Assembly: GCA_023437755.1 (NCBI GenBank)
Contig: JAEZFJ010000277.1
Location: 1 to 9,385, forward strand
Direction of reading: 5' to 3'
Length of the DNA: 9,385 nt
Source of the DNA: Pseudomonadota bacterium
GTDB lineage: Bacteria; Pseudomonadota; Alphaproteobacteria; Rhizobiales; Devosiaceae
Shown: piece after piece, positions 1 to 7,066 of the stretch
How the letters are laid out: every line of letters begins with the position of its first letter
How positions within the stretch are numbered: position 1 is the stretch's first letter
Made by a program: the position numbers and the translations under genes
The notes under the pieces: model-generated
The model's input: the letters and a program-made list of their open reading frames with translations, nothing else
Told to the model about the DNA's origin: nothing
Database searches by the model: none

Positions 1-471
1 CTGCGCCCCACCGACAGCGTCGATCTGGCGGGACTGTTGCGCGAGGTGCGCGATGGGCTGCAGATCCAGGCGCGTGCGGCCGAGCTCGACGTGATGCTGT
101 CGCTGCCGGATGGGCCGGTGGCGGTGACGGCGGACCGCGGCCAGCTTTATGAAGTGTTCGAGAACCTGCTCGACAACGCCATAAAATACGGCGCCGGCGG
201 CAGGACGGTGGAGGTTGGCCTCGGTGCCTCGGACCGTTCGGGCTTCCAGCACCAGGTGACCGTCGTCGATCACGGACCCGGCGTCGAGCCTGAGCACGTG
301 CCGCGGCTCACCGAGCGCTTCTACCGCATCGATGCAGAGGTCTCGCGCAAGAAGAAGGGCACCGGCCTCGGCCTGGCCATCGTCAAGCACATCGTCCACC
401 GCCACCGGGGCGAGATTGCCATCCGCAGCAAGCCCGGCGAGGGCATGCGGGTGGACGTGTATCTGCCATAA
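1..471 (+). CDS. phoR: PhoR-type phosphate-regulon sensor histidine kinase, C-terminal part (5' end outside window)
   Basis: This is the tail of a sensor histidine kinase, read in frame from base 1 to the TAA at 469-471 (156 residues). What remains is the HATPase_c domain. The N box is at about residues 53-64 (FENLLDNAIKYG), the G1 box at 90-94 (DHGPG), an F box RFYRID at 106-111, and the G2 box GTGLGLAIVKHI at 120-131. The segment RFYRID followed by a basic stretch and GTGLGLAIVKH is characteristic of PhoR, the membrane kinase that phosphorylates PhoB when phosphate is scarce. The dimerisation/phospho-acceptor His domain and any PAS or membrane segments lie upstream of the window. No pst, phoU or phoB gene follows; the next gene is on the opposite strand, so this is the last gene of its transcript. 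Histidine kinase is near certain. The PhoR subtype rests on the F-to-G2 motif and is less sure, since related orphan kinases share it. Confidence 0.85.
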   Translation: MRPTDSVDLAGLLREVRDGLQIQARAAELDVMLSLPDGPVAVTADRGQLYEVFENLLDNAIKYGAGGRTVEVGLGASDRSGFQHQVTVVDHGPGVEPEHVPRLTERFYRIDAEVSRKKKGTGLGLAIVKHIVHRHRGEIAIRSKPGEGMRVDVYLP

Positions 472-482
472 GCGGCCAGCAG

Positions 483-496
483 GCCGGCGCGCCGGC
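483..496. terminator. Perfect 14-bp palindrome between convergent genes, possible bidirectional terminator
   Basis: GCCGGCGCGCCGGC reads the same on both strands. It lies between the kinase stop codon and the DUF817 stop codon, directly abutting the latter. Position between two convergent genes suits a shared transcription stop. There is no T-tract on either side and a perfect palindrome leaves little room for a loop, so a classical intrinsic terminator is not shown. It could also be chance in GC-rich DNA. Confidence 0.3.
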
Positions 497-1342
497 TCAC
501 TCCACCCGCCGCGGCGGGTGCACCAGCGTGACCAGCACCACCGAGATCAGCATCAACAGGTACCACGAGACGAGCTTCTCGAGGCTGACCACCGTCCAGC
601 CGTTCTCCTGGCTCGGATAGAGCCAGGCACCGCCCCAGGTGGCGATGTTCTCGGCGATCCAGATAAACAGCGCGACCAGAAAAAAAGCGAGCAGCATCGG
701 CATCGAATGGCGGAAGCGGAACACGCGGTAGTGCATGAAGCTCCGCCCGTAGAGCACCACCACCAACCCGAGCAGCACCCAGCGGAAATCGAATATGTAG
801 TGGTGGGTGAAGAAGTTGAGATAGATCGCCGCCGCCAGCACTGCCGTCAGCCACACCGGCGGGTAGCGGGTGAAGGTGATATCGAAGATGCGCTGGATGC
901 GCGCCATGTACGAGCCGACACAGGCATACATGAAGCCCGAGAACAGCGGCACGCCCGCGAGGCGGAACAGCGCCTCCTCGGGGTAGATCCAGGAGCCGAC
1001 CGCGGTCTTGAACAGTTCCATGCCGGTGCCGACCAGGTGAAAGATCAGGATCACCCGCGCTTCGCCCAGAGTCTCGAGCCGGAACAGGAGCATCCCCGCC
1101 TGGATGCCCAGGGCGGCGAGGAACCAGAAGTCGTAGCGGTGGAGGCCGACCTCCGGCCACCACAGGCGGGTGAGAAGAATCATCGCCAGCATCAGCCCGC
1201 CGAACAGGCACGCCCAGGCCTGCTTCAGGCCGAAGACGATGAACTCCACGAGCCCGTCGGCGAGCGGCCCGCGCGGCAGTTGCCGGAGGACCCGATGGGC
1301 CGCGGCATCGATCCGCGCCTCGACACTGGTGAATCGCGCCAT
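497..1342 (-). CDS. DUF817 family integral membrane protein
   Basis: This is a 281-residue polytopic membrane protein matching the DUF817 family (related to Bacillus YoaT), whose function is unknown. About eight hydrophobic segments are visible, roughly at residues 33-57, 70-87, 95-110, 130-148, 162-178, 184-200, 214-230 and 258-274. Conserved-looking polar residues sit near or within them: FGLKQAWAC at 37-45, HRYDFWFLAALGIQ at 68-81, GTGMELFKT at 105-113 and FTHHYIFDFRW at 178-188. The pattern of Glu, His and Lys in membrane segments suggests a transporter or enzyme, but that is inference. I chose the ATG at 1342. The frame stays open to a TTG at 1414, which would add 24 charged residues, and a GGGAG lies only 1 nt before that TTG. 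A weak AGGGG sits 12 nt before the chosen ATG, so the start is uncertain. The gene converges on the kinase and diverges from the LOG gene. Confidence 0.85.
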   Translation of the reverse strand: MARFTSVEARIDAAAHRVLRQLPRGPLADGLVEFIVFGLKQAWACLFGGLMLAMILLTRLWWPEVGLHRYDFWFLAALGIQAGMLLFRLETLGEARVILIFHLVGTGMELFKTAVGSWIYPEEALFRLAGVPLFSGFMYACVGSYMARIQRIFDITFTRYPPVWLTAVLAAAIYLNFFTHHYIFDFRWVLLGLVVVLYGRSFMHYRVFRFRHSMPMLLAFFLVALFIWIAENIATWGGAWLYPSQENGWTVVSLEKLVSWYLLMLISVVLVTLVHPPRRVE

Positions 1343-1445
1343 GCGTCTGGCTTGCCCCTGTTGCGCCTGCTCGGATATGCGGCGGCGAACCTTTCCGAAT
1401 TGTGGCAGTTTCAACTCCCGACAACATCAGGACCAAACACTTATC
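1343..1445. promoter_or_regulatory. Divergent intergenic region between DUF817 and LOG genes
   Basis: This 103-bp gap must hold the 5' regions of both flanking genes if each has its own promoter. It is less GC-rich than its surroundings around 1395-1445. I could not find a -35/-10 pair with good spacing in either direction. If the DUF817 protein starts at the TTG at 1414, the true gap shrinks to 31 bp. Confidence 0.35.
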
Positions 1446-2306
1446 ATGGCCAGACGCCGACCCACTTCGCTGCGCACCTCGGTCGAGGATGTCGCCGCCT
1501 CCAAGCGTGCGCCTTCGACGCCGCAGACCGAATCCGCCGCTTTCCGCCTGGCCTTTGCCGATGACGAGTTCCTCACCTCCGAGGACCTCCGTGGCGTTCG
1601 CTTCCAGCTCGAATACCTCAAGCCCGAGTTCCGCCTGCGCGAGCGCGGCATCAATTCCACCGTCGTGCTGTTCGGTGGGGCCCGCATTCCCGCGCCGGGC
1701 CAGCCGGCCTGGGCCGCCAAGAACGAGACGCAGAAGCGTAATCTCGAGGCTGCGTCTCCCTACTACGAAGAGGCGCGGCGGTTTGCGCAACTCGCCTCGA
1801 TGACCTCGAAATCGCTCGACTATTCCGACTATGTGGTGGTGACGGGTGGCGGGCCGGGGGTGATGGAGGCGGGCAACCGCGGCGCTGCCGACGTCGGGGC
1901 GCCCTCGATCGGGCTCAACATCGTCTTGCCCCACGAGCAGGCGCCGAACCTCTATGTGACGCCCGAGCTGAGCTTCAACTTCCACTACTTCGCGACCCGC
2001 AAGATCCACTTCCTGACGCGGGCCAAGGCGGTGGCGGTGTTCCCCGGCGGTTTCGGCACGCTCGACGAGTTCTTCGAAACCCTGACCCTGATCCAGACCG
2101 GCCGCATGGCGCGGGTGCCATTGCTGCTGTTCGGCGGCGAGTTCTGGCGCAAGGTCATCAATTTCGAGGCGCTGGCCGAAGCCGGCACCATTGCGCCCAA
2201 CGATCCTGACCTGTTCACCGTGGTCGATACGGCGGATGAAGGCTGGGACGTGGTGCGCCAGTTCTACAACCTTCCAGTCATCGACGAGGTGCTGCGCGGC
2301 GACTGA
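1446..2306 (+). CDS. LOG family protein (TIGR00730 Rossmann fold nucleotide hydrolase)
   Basis: This 286-residue cytosolic protein belongs to the LOG/TIGR00730 family. Characterised members cleave the N-glycosidic bond of nucleoside 5'-monophosphates, releasing a base and ribose 5-phosphate; the plant and some bacterial enzymes act on cytokinin nucleotides. The two family signatures are present: GGGPGVMEA at residues 134-142 and PGGFGTLDE at 200-208, with TRK at 184-186 between them. The Rossmann core begins near residue 70 (STVVLFGGAR). The first 70 residues are an N-terminal extension not found in the short (about 190 aa) LOG enzymes, but usual for longer bacterial members. The frame is open further upstream, but the ATG at 1446 is the natural start; the nearest SD-like AGGA is 13 nt before it, which is weak. 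The old label 'lysine decarboxylase' for this family is unsupported. The physiological substrate cannot be told from sequence. The transhydrogenase gene follows on the same strand after 94 bp. Confidence 0.9.
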   Translation: MARRRPTSLRTSVEDVAASKRAPSTPQTESAAFRLAFADDEFLTSEDLRGVRFQLEYLKPEFRLRERGINSTVVLFGGARIPAPGQPAWAAKNETQKRNLEAASPYYEEARRFAQLASMTSKSLDYSDYVVVTGGGPGVMEAGNRGAADVGAPSIGLNIVLPHEQAPNLYVTPELSFNFHYFATRKIHFLTRAKAVAVFPGGFGTLDEFFETLTLIQTGRMARVPLLLFGGEFWRKVINFEALAEAGTIAPNDPDLFTVVDTADEGWDVVRQFYNLPVIDEVLRGD

Positions 2307-2387
2307 CCCGCAAAGCTGCCTTTCGTTTCTGCCTGTTGTGCTGCCCGGGCGGCAGTGCCAGTGACAGCGGCGCCGGTGACCACCAAC

Positions 2388-2391
2388 GGAG
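2388..2391 (+). promoter_or_regulatory. Ribosome binding site GGAG that decides the sthA start
   Basis: GGAG ends 9 nt before the GTG at 2401 and only 3 nt before the in-frame TTG at 2395. The spacing favours the GTG. That also gives the usual N-terminus MQQYDLVVIG, with the FAD-binding strand starting a few residues in. Confidence 0.6.
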
Positions 2392-2400
2392 TTCTTGCAC

Positions 2401-3816
2401 GTGCAGCAATACGATCTTGTCGTCATCGGCAGCGGACCGGCCGGTCGCCGCGCCGCCATCCAGGGTGCCAAGCTCGGCAAGTCTGTGCTGGTGGTGGAAA
2501 ACCGCCTGCGCCTCGGCGGCGTCTCCGTGCACACCGGCACCATCCCCTCCAAGACCCTGCGCGAAACGGTGCTGAACCTCTCCGGCTGGCGCGAGCGCGG
2601 CTTTTACGGGCTGGCCTACCGGGTCAAGAAGGACATCGAGGGCAAGGATCTGGGGGCGCGGCTGCGCAAGACGCTCGACTACGAGATCGAGGTGCTCGAG
2701 CACCAGTTCGCCCGCAACAGCGTGCGCACCTTCGGCGGCAAGGCGAAGTTCCTCGACACCAGCCATATCTGCGTCACCGACCACGAGGGTGAGGAGCATG
2801 TCTTCGGCTTCGAGTTCGCGGTGATCGCAGTGGGCACGACGCCCTACCGGCCGCCCAACATCGTGTTCGACGACCACACCATTGTCGACAGCGACAGCCT
2901 TGTCACCGACCTCCGGGTGCCCCGCAGCCTGACAGTGGTTGGCGCCGGCGTGATCGGCATCGAATATGCCACCATCTTTTCTGCGCTCGACGTGCCGGTG
3001 ACGGGCGTGGAGCCCCGCGAAGCCATTCTCGACTTCATCGATCGCGAAATCATCGAGGAGTTCACCCACGATCTGCGCCAGCGCGGCATGACGCTGAGGC
3101 TCGGGGCCAGGGTGGAGGCGGTGGACAAGGACGAGCAGGGCTGGGCCATTGCCCACCTTGCCGATGGCCGCCACATCCGCTCCGACATGGTGCTCTATGC
3201 CGCTGGCCGTGTCGGCGCTACGGCGGACCTTGGCCTCGAGGGCTGTGGCGTGGTGCCGGACGAGCGCGGGCGTCTCAAGGTCGATCCGGTGACGTTCCAG
3301 ACCCAGTGCCGTAACATCTACGCGGCCGGAGACGTGATCGGCTTTCCCGCGCTCGCCTCGACATCGATGGAACAGGGCCGGATCGCCGCGCTCCATGCTT
3401 TCGGCGCGGCCATGCCGCCGGCGCCGCAGTTCTTTCCCTATGGCATCTATGCCGTGCCCGAGATTTCAACGGTTGGATTGTCGGAGCAGGAAGTGCGGGC
3501 GCAGGGCACGCCATATGAGTGCGGCGTGGCGCGGTTCCGGGAGACCTCGCGCGGCCACATCATGGGGCTGCAGTCCGGCATGATGAAGATGATATTCGCG
3601 CTCGAGGACCGCAAGCTCCTCGGCGTCAGCATCGTCGGCGAGGGGGCGACCGAACTGATCCATATCGGCCAGGCCGTGCTCAATCTCGGCGGCACGCTCG
3701 ACTACTTCGTCGAGAACGCCTTCAACTATCCAACCCTGGCCGAGGCCTACAAGATCGCCGCGCTCGATGCCTGGAACCGCATGCCAAGAACCACCCAGAT
3801 GGCGCCCGTCGAATGA
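2401..3816 (+). CDS. sthA: Soluble (Si-specific) NAD(P)(+) transhydrogenase
   Basis: This 471-residue FAD flavoprotein moves hydride between NADPH and NADH in the cytosol and so balances the two pools (EC 1.6.1.1). The FAD-binding motif GSGPAG is at 10-15, the NAD(P)-binding GAGVIG at 181-186, the second FAD motif AAGDVIG at 308-314, and the dimerisation domain runs from about 345. The redox site, CxxxxC in lipoamide dehydrogenase, reads SVHTGT at 42-47 followed by IPSKTLRE, so both cysteines are absent. The C-terminal HxHP-type catalytic His is also replaced (FNYPTLAEAY at 441-450), exactly as in E. coli SthA (FNYPTMAEAY). Together these separate a transhydrogenase from a dithiol reductase. 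Length matches the family (about 465). The start is GTG at 2401, chosen from the upstream GGAG; a TTG at 2395 would add two residues. It lies between the LOG gene and a second flavoprotein gene on the same strand, with gaps of 94 and 82 bp. These may be one transcript or separate. Confidence 0.93.
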   Translation: MQQYDLVVIGSGPAGRRAAIQGAKLGKSVLVVENRLRLGGVSVHTGTIPSKTLRETVLNLSGWRERGFYGLAYRVKKDIEGKDLGARLRKTLDYEIEVLEHQFARNSVRTFGGKAKFLDTSHICVTDHEGEEHVFGFEFAVIAVGTTPYRPPNIVFDDHTIVDSDSLVTDLRVPRSLTVVGAGVIGIEYATIFSALDVPVTGVEPREAILDFIDREIIEEFTHDLRQRGMTLRLGARVEAVDKDEQGWAIAHLADGRHIRSDMVLYAAGRVGATADLGLEGCGVVPDERGRLKVDPVTFQTQCRNIYAAGDVIGFPALASTSMEQGRIAALHAFGAAMPPAPQFFPYGIYAVPEISTVGLSEQEVRAQGTPYECGVARFRETSRGHIMGLQSGMMKMIFALEDRKLLGVSIVGEGATELIHIGQAVLNLGGTLDYFVENAFNYPTLAEAYKIAALDAWNRMPRTTQMAPVE

Positions 3817-3898
3817 TCGACGGGGACGCCTCATGCGCGACCCGCTGGATCAAGCGGACGAGCGGGCCTAAACTGATCAGGACATCCGGTACCGAGCA

Positions 3899-5278
3899 AT
3901 GACCGAGAGTTTCGACGCTATCGTGATTGGCGCTGGCCAGTCCGGACCCTTTCTTGCCGCTCGCCTGGCCAAAGCGGGCCGGCGGGTCGCGCTGATCGAG
4001 CGCGAGCATCTCGGCGGCACCTGCGTCAACGATGGTTGCACCCCCACCAAAACTCTGGTGGCGAGCGCCCGTGCCGCCTGGATGGCGCGCAGGGCCGGGG
4101 AGTACGGGGTCCAGGTCCGCACCACCGTGACCGTCGACATGCGGGCGGTGAAGGCCCGCAAGGACCGGATCGTCGGCGCCTCGATCCAGAGCCTGACCGA
4201 CTGGCTCCGCGCTCTCGATGGGCTCGAGGTGATCCGGGGCGAGGGCAGCTTCGTCGGGCCGAGGGAAGTCGCGGTGGGCCGCCGACGCGTGACGGCGCCC
4301 CAAATCTTCATCAACACCGGCGCGCGGCCCATGGTGCCGGACTGGCCGGGCATCAAGAGCATCACCTACCTCACCAACAAGCAGATGGTGGAGCTCGACA
4401 CGCTGCCGGGACACCTGATCATCGTCGGCGGGAGCTATATCGGGCTCGAATTCGCGCAGATGTATGCCCGCTTCGGCTCCAAGGTATCGGTGATCGAACG
4501 GGGCGACCGCCCTGCCTCGAAGGAAGATCCCGACGTTTCGGACGCCATTCGCTCCACCCTAGAGGCAGAGGGCGTGACGTTTCTGTGCGGCACCGAGGTG
4601 GAGGCGTTGCACCGCGCCGGCACCGGAGTCTTTGTTTCGCTCAAGTCGGGCGAGCGGCGCTCCTCGATCGAGGGCACGCATCTGCTGGTGGCGCTCGGCC
4701 GCTTGGCCAACACCGAGGCCCTCAACCTCGGGGCAACCGGCGTCAAGACCGACGAGCGCGGCTTCATCCCCGTCGATGATCACCTGCGCACCAGCGTCGA
4801 GGGAATCTGGGCGATGGGCGACGTGAATGGCCGCGGCGCCTTTACCCACACCTCGTACCATGAGCACGAGATCGTGGTGAACAACCTGCTCGAGGCCGGC
4901 AGGCGCTCGCTTGCCGGGCGCATTCCGACTTATGCGCTCTATATCGATCCGCCCCTTGGCCGCATTGGCATGAGCGAAGCTGAGGTACGCGCCTCGGGCC
5001 GGAAGGCGCTGATCGCGACCATGCCGATGAGCCGCGTCGCCCGTGCCCGCGAGCGCGGCGAGACGCAGGGGTTGATGAAAGTGCTGGTCGATGCCAGGGA
5101 CAAGACCATCCTCGGTGCGGCGATCCTCGGCATCAATGGCGACGAGGTGGTGCAGTCGCTGCTGCAACTGATGGCGTCGGGCATTCCGTACACGAAGATG
5201 GTGGAGACCATGCACATCCACCCCACGGTCACCGAATTGCTGCCGACCCTGCTGGGCGAGCTGAAGCCGCTGAAGTAG
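3899..5278 (+). CDS. FAD-dependent pyridine nucleotide-disulfide oxidoreductase, mercuric reductase/RclA-like
   Basis: This 459-residue class I flavoprotein disulfide reductase has an intact active site. The FAD motif GAGQSG is at 11-16, the redox pair Cys42/Cys47 in GGTCVNDGCTPTKTL, the NAD(P) motif GGSYIGLEFA at 177-186, the second FAD motif MGDVNG at 306-311, and the C-terminal dyad His441/Glu446 in HIHPTVTE. CTPTKTL rather than CIPSK is typical of the mercuric reductase/RclA branch, not of lipoamide dehydrogenase or glutathione reductase. It lacks the N-terminal metal-binding domain and the C-terminal paired cysteines of true MerA, so mercury reduction is unlikely. The Glu200 after the second Rossmann fold leans towards NADH. 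RclA of E. coli reduces Cu(II) and protects against hypochlorite; a similar stress or metal role is inference. The ATG at 3899 has only a distant AGGA (16 nt away). A weak 6-bp inverted repeat (3841-3846 with 3861-3866) lies in the 82-bp gap before it. It converges on the diguanylate cyclase, with stop codons 16 bp apart. Confidence 0.88.
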   Translation: MTESFDAIVIGAGQSGPFLAARLAKAGRRVALIEREHLGGTCVNDGCTPTKTLVASARAAWMARRAGEYGVQVRTTVTVDMRAVKARKDRIVGASIQSLTDWLRALDGLEVIRGEGSFVGPREVAVGRRRVTAPQIFINTGARPMVPDWPGIKSITYLTNKQMVELDTLPGHLIIVGGSYIGLEFAQMYARFGSKVSVIERGDRPASKEDPDVSDAIRSTLEAEGVTFLCGTEVEALHRAGTGVFVSLKSGERRSSIEGTHLLVALGRLANTEALNLGATGVKTDERGFIPVDDHLRTSVEGIWAMGDVNGRGAFTHTSYHEHEIVVNNLLEAGRRSLAGRIPTYALYIDPPLGRIGMSEAEVRASGRKALIATMPMSRVARARERGETQGLMKVLVDARDKTILGAAILGINGDEVVQSLLQLMASGIPYTKMVETMHIHPTVTELLPTLLGELKPLK

Positions 5279-5294
5279 TGGGCGGTCCCCGAAG

Positions 5295-7025
5295 CTACAA
5301 TTCCCCGAATGCCACGACGGCAGCGCGTCCTCGCGCCTTGGCGGCATAGCAGGCGGCGTCGGCCTCGCCCATCACGCCCAGGGCAGAGGCGGCCTCACGG
5401 CTGATCTCGGCGATACCGACGCTGGCGCCGATGCGGTAGGTGCGCCCGGACCACAGGAACTCCAGCGCACCGACGGCGCGCACGATCTTCTCGGCCACGG
5501 CGCGCGCATTCCCGACAGGGCAATCGGTGAGCAGCACGGCGAACTCGTCGCCGCCGATGCGGGCCGCCATGTCGTGGTTGCGGCAGCAGCCGCGGATGGT
5601 CTTGGCCACCTGCTGCAGCAGGGCGTCGCCGGCTGCATGGCCGGCACTGTCGTTGACCGGCTTGAAGCGGTCAAGATCGATATAAAGCAGGCTGTGCCGC
5701 CGCTGGCTGTCGCGGGCAGACGCGGTGGCGGTGGCGAGCGCCTCCTCGAAGGCGGCGCGGTTGGGCAGGCTGGTCAGTGGATCGTGCGAGGCCGAATGGG
5801 CGAGCTGGCGCTGCATCGCCCGGCTCTGGGTCACGTCCTGGAAGACGAGGACCGCGCCAAGCGCCGCGCCACCCGCCATCCGCACCGGGGCGGCGGTGCA
5901 GCGGATGTCCCGCTGGGTGCCGGACTTGCTGAGCAGCACCATGTCGTCGTCGCGATGGACCGTGTCCTCGGTTTCGAGACACTGCAGCACCGGGCAGGCG
6001 CAGGCCTTGCCGCTGGTCGCGTCGCGCACGGCGAACACTTCGAAGGTTGGGCGGCCCATCGCCTCGGCCGAGGTGAAGCCCGTAAGTTGCTCCGCGGCCG
6101 GGTTCATGAATGTCACGCGGCCGTCGGCGTCCGCTGAGATCATACCGTCGGCGATGGACTCGAGCGTCAGCCGCAGCCGTTCCTTTTCGGCAGCGAGCTC
6201 CTGCTCGATTATCTTCACACGAGTGATGTCGGTGTCGGTGCCAATCGTGCGCACCGGATGGCCATGCTCGTCCCACTCCACCGGCTTGCCGCGCGACAGG
6301 ATCCACACATAGCTGCCGTCGGGGCGGCGCTCGCGGTATTCCAGCGCGTCGAAGCCGCTGTCGCCCTTGTCCTGCCGGTCGATATTGGCGAGCACATGCT
6401 CCCGATCGTCGGGATGGACTCGGCTCAGCCAGGCCTTCTGGTGGTCCTCCGGCACCGGCAGATCCGGCGGCAGGCCGCGCATGATCCGCCACATGCGCGA
6501 ATAGAACATGCTGTCGGTGCGGATGTCGTGATCCCATACGCCCTGGCGGGCGCTCTCCAGCGCAAAGTTCCACCGGCTCTCGGAATAGCCCAATGCCTCC
6601 TCGGCCCTTTTCTGCCGCTCGATGCTTGAGGCCTGAAGCACCACATACTCCGGAGCCCCGTCGGCCTTGTCGGTCAGCGCGGTGGCGACGAGGCTCACCC
6701 ACAGGGGGCTGCCGTCGGCGTGACGCATGCGATGTTCGGCGCGGTAGTCGGTGGTTTCGCCCCGCCGCAGCCGCTCGAACTGCAGCCGCCCGGCCGTGGC
6801 ATCGTCATCGTGGAGCAGGTCGCCCAAAAATGGCAAAGCCGCGCCGGAAGGGTAGCCCAACAGCTCGGAAAAGGCACAGTTGGCATAGACCGGTCGGCCG
6901 TGCAGGTCATAGAGAGCGGTGCCGATCGCGGCTGTCTCGACGATGCGGGCCAGAAGCGCATTATGCCCTTCCAAGCGGAAGGGCCCGGACACTACGGTCG
7001 GAACGTTGTTCGACGGCGCGGACAT
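5295..7025 (-). CDS. PAS-PAS-PAS-GGDEF diguanylate cyclase
   Basis: This 576-residue protein is a sensor enzyme that makes cyclic di-GMP from two GTP. No signal peptide or membrane segment is visible, so it should be cytosolic. Three PAS domains with PAC ends lie at about 24-137, 149-270 and 281-399, joined by short charged helices likely to form coiled coils (132-148, 264-290, 396-412). The GGDEF domain covers about 411-576. It has an intact catalytic GGDEF at 491-495, metal-site Asp450 in YIDLD, and the product-inhibition I-site RNHD at 482-485, five residues before GGDEF. The enzyme is thus probably active and feedback-inhibited. There is no EAL domain. PAS3 holds a cysteine triad (342, 344, 349); what the PAS domains bind is unknown. 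The ATG at 7025 has no strong SD before it. It follows the TIM-barrel gene by 41 bp on the same strand and may share its transcript, which would link c-di-GMP to the sugar genes; that link is inference. Confidence 0.93.
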   Translation of the reverse strand: MSAPSNNVPTVVSGPFRLEGHNALLARIVETAAIGTALYDLHGRPVYANCAFSELLGYPSGAALPFLGDLLHDDDATAGRLQFERLRRGETTDYRAEHRMRHADGSPLWVSLVATALTDKADGAPEYVVLQASSIERQKRAEEALGYSESRWNFALESARQGVWDHDIRTDSMFYSRMWRIMRGLPPDLPVPEDHQKAWLSRVHPDDREHVLANIDRQDKGDSGFDALEYRERRPDGSYVWILSRGKPVEWDEHGHPVRTIGTDTDITRVKIIEQELAAEKERLRLTLESIADGMISADADGRVTFMNPAAEQLTGFTSAEAMGRPTFEVFAVRDATSGKACACPVLQCLETEDTVHRDDDMVLLSKSGTQRDIRCTAAPVRMAGGAALGAVLVFQDVTQSRAMQRQLAHSASHDPLTSLPNRAAFEEALATATASARDSQRRHSLLYIDLDRFKPVNDSAGHAAGDALLQQVAKTIRGCCRNHDMAARIGGDEFAVLLTDCPVGNARAVAEKIVRAVGALEFLWSGRTYRIGASVGIAEISREAASALGVMGEADAACYAAKARGRAAVVAFGEL

Positions 7026-7045
7026 GGCGCTAACCGTACGCTACC

Positions 7046-7058
7046 TAACGTTAATAAC
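7046..7058. promoter_or_regulatory. Two overlapping AT-rich palindromes upstream of the diguanylate cyclase
   Basis: TAACGTTA (7046-7053) is a perfect palindrome, overlapped by GTTAATAAC (7050-7058), which is palindromic around a central base. They lie 21 bp upstream of the cyclase ATG in the 41-bp gap, the most AT-rich patch of this region. On the minus strand TATTAA here could serve as a -10 element, but I see no well-spaced -35. A regulator site or an internal promoter is possible, not shown. Confidence 0.25.
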
Positions 7059-7066
7059 AGCCTAGC

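Noticed and set aside
332..1564. A 410-codon + strand frame opposite DUF817.
   Set aside because: The composition is typical antisense shadow (Gln, His, Arg, Glu rich). The DUF817 frame on the other strand has membrane segments and family motifs.
1446..2306. Calling the LOG-family gene a lysine decarboxylase.
   Set aside because: That label is a historical misannotation of the PGGxGTxxE family; no PLP site is present.
2341..2355. Inverted repeat CTGCC-cgggc-GGCAG after the LOG gene, considered as a terminator.
   Set aside because: The stem is only 5 bp and no T-tract follows, so it is not enough to claim a terminator between LOG and sthA.
321..2552. A 743-codon open frame on the minus strand crossing phoR, DUF817, LOG and the sthA start.
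   Set aside because: Its translation is rich in Arg, Pro, Gly and Ala with no recognisable domain, and it runs antisense to well-supported genes. GC-rich codon bias commonly leaves such frames open.
2278..3396. A 372-codon minus-strand open frame opposite sthA.
   Set aside because: It is a shadow of the transhydrogenase, with low-complexity His/Arg/Ala-rich sequence and no family motif.
3899..5278. Calling the second flavoprotein MerA or lipoamide dehydrogenase.
   Set aside because: It has neither the metal-binding domain nor the C-terminal cysteine pair of MerA, and its CTPTK active site with no neighbouring 2-oxoacid dehydrogenase genes argues against lipoamide dehydrogenase.
5286..5309. 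Direct repeat TCCCCGAA twice, 16 bp apart, at the end of the diguanylate cyclase gene.
   Set aside because: Two copies of 8 bp, one of them within codons, with no further copies nearby; probably chance.
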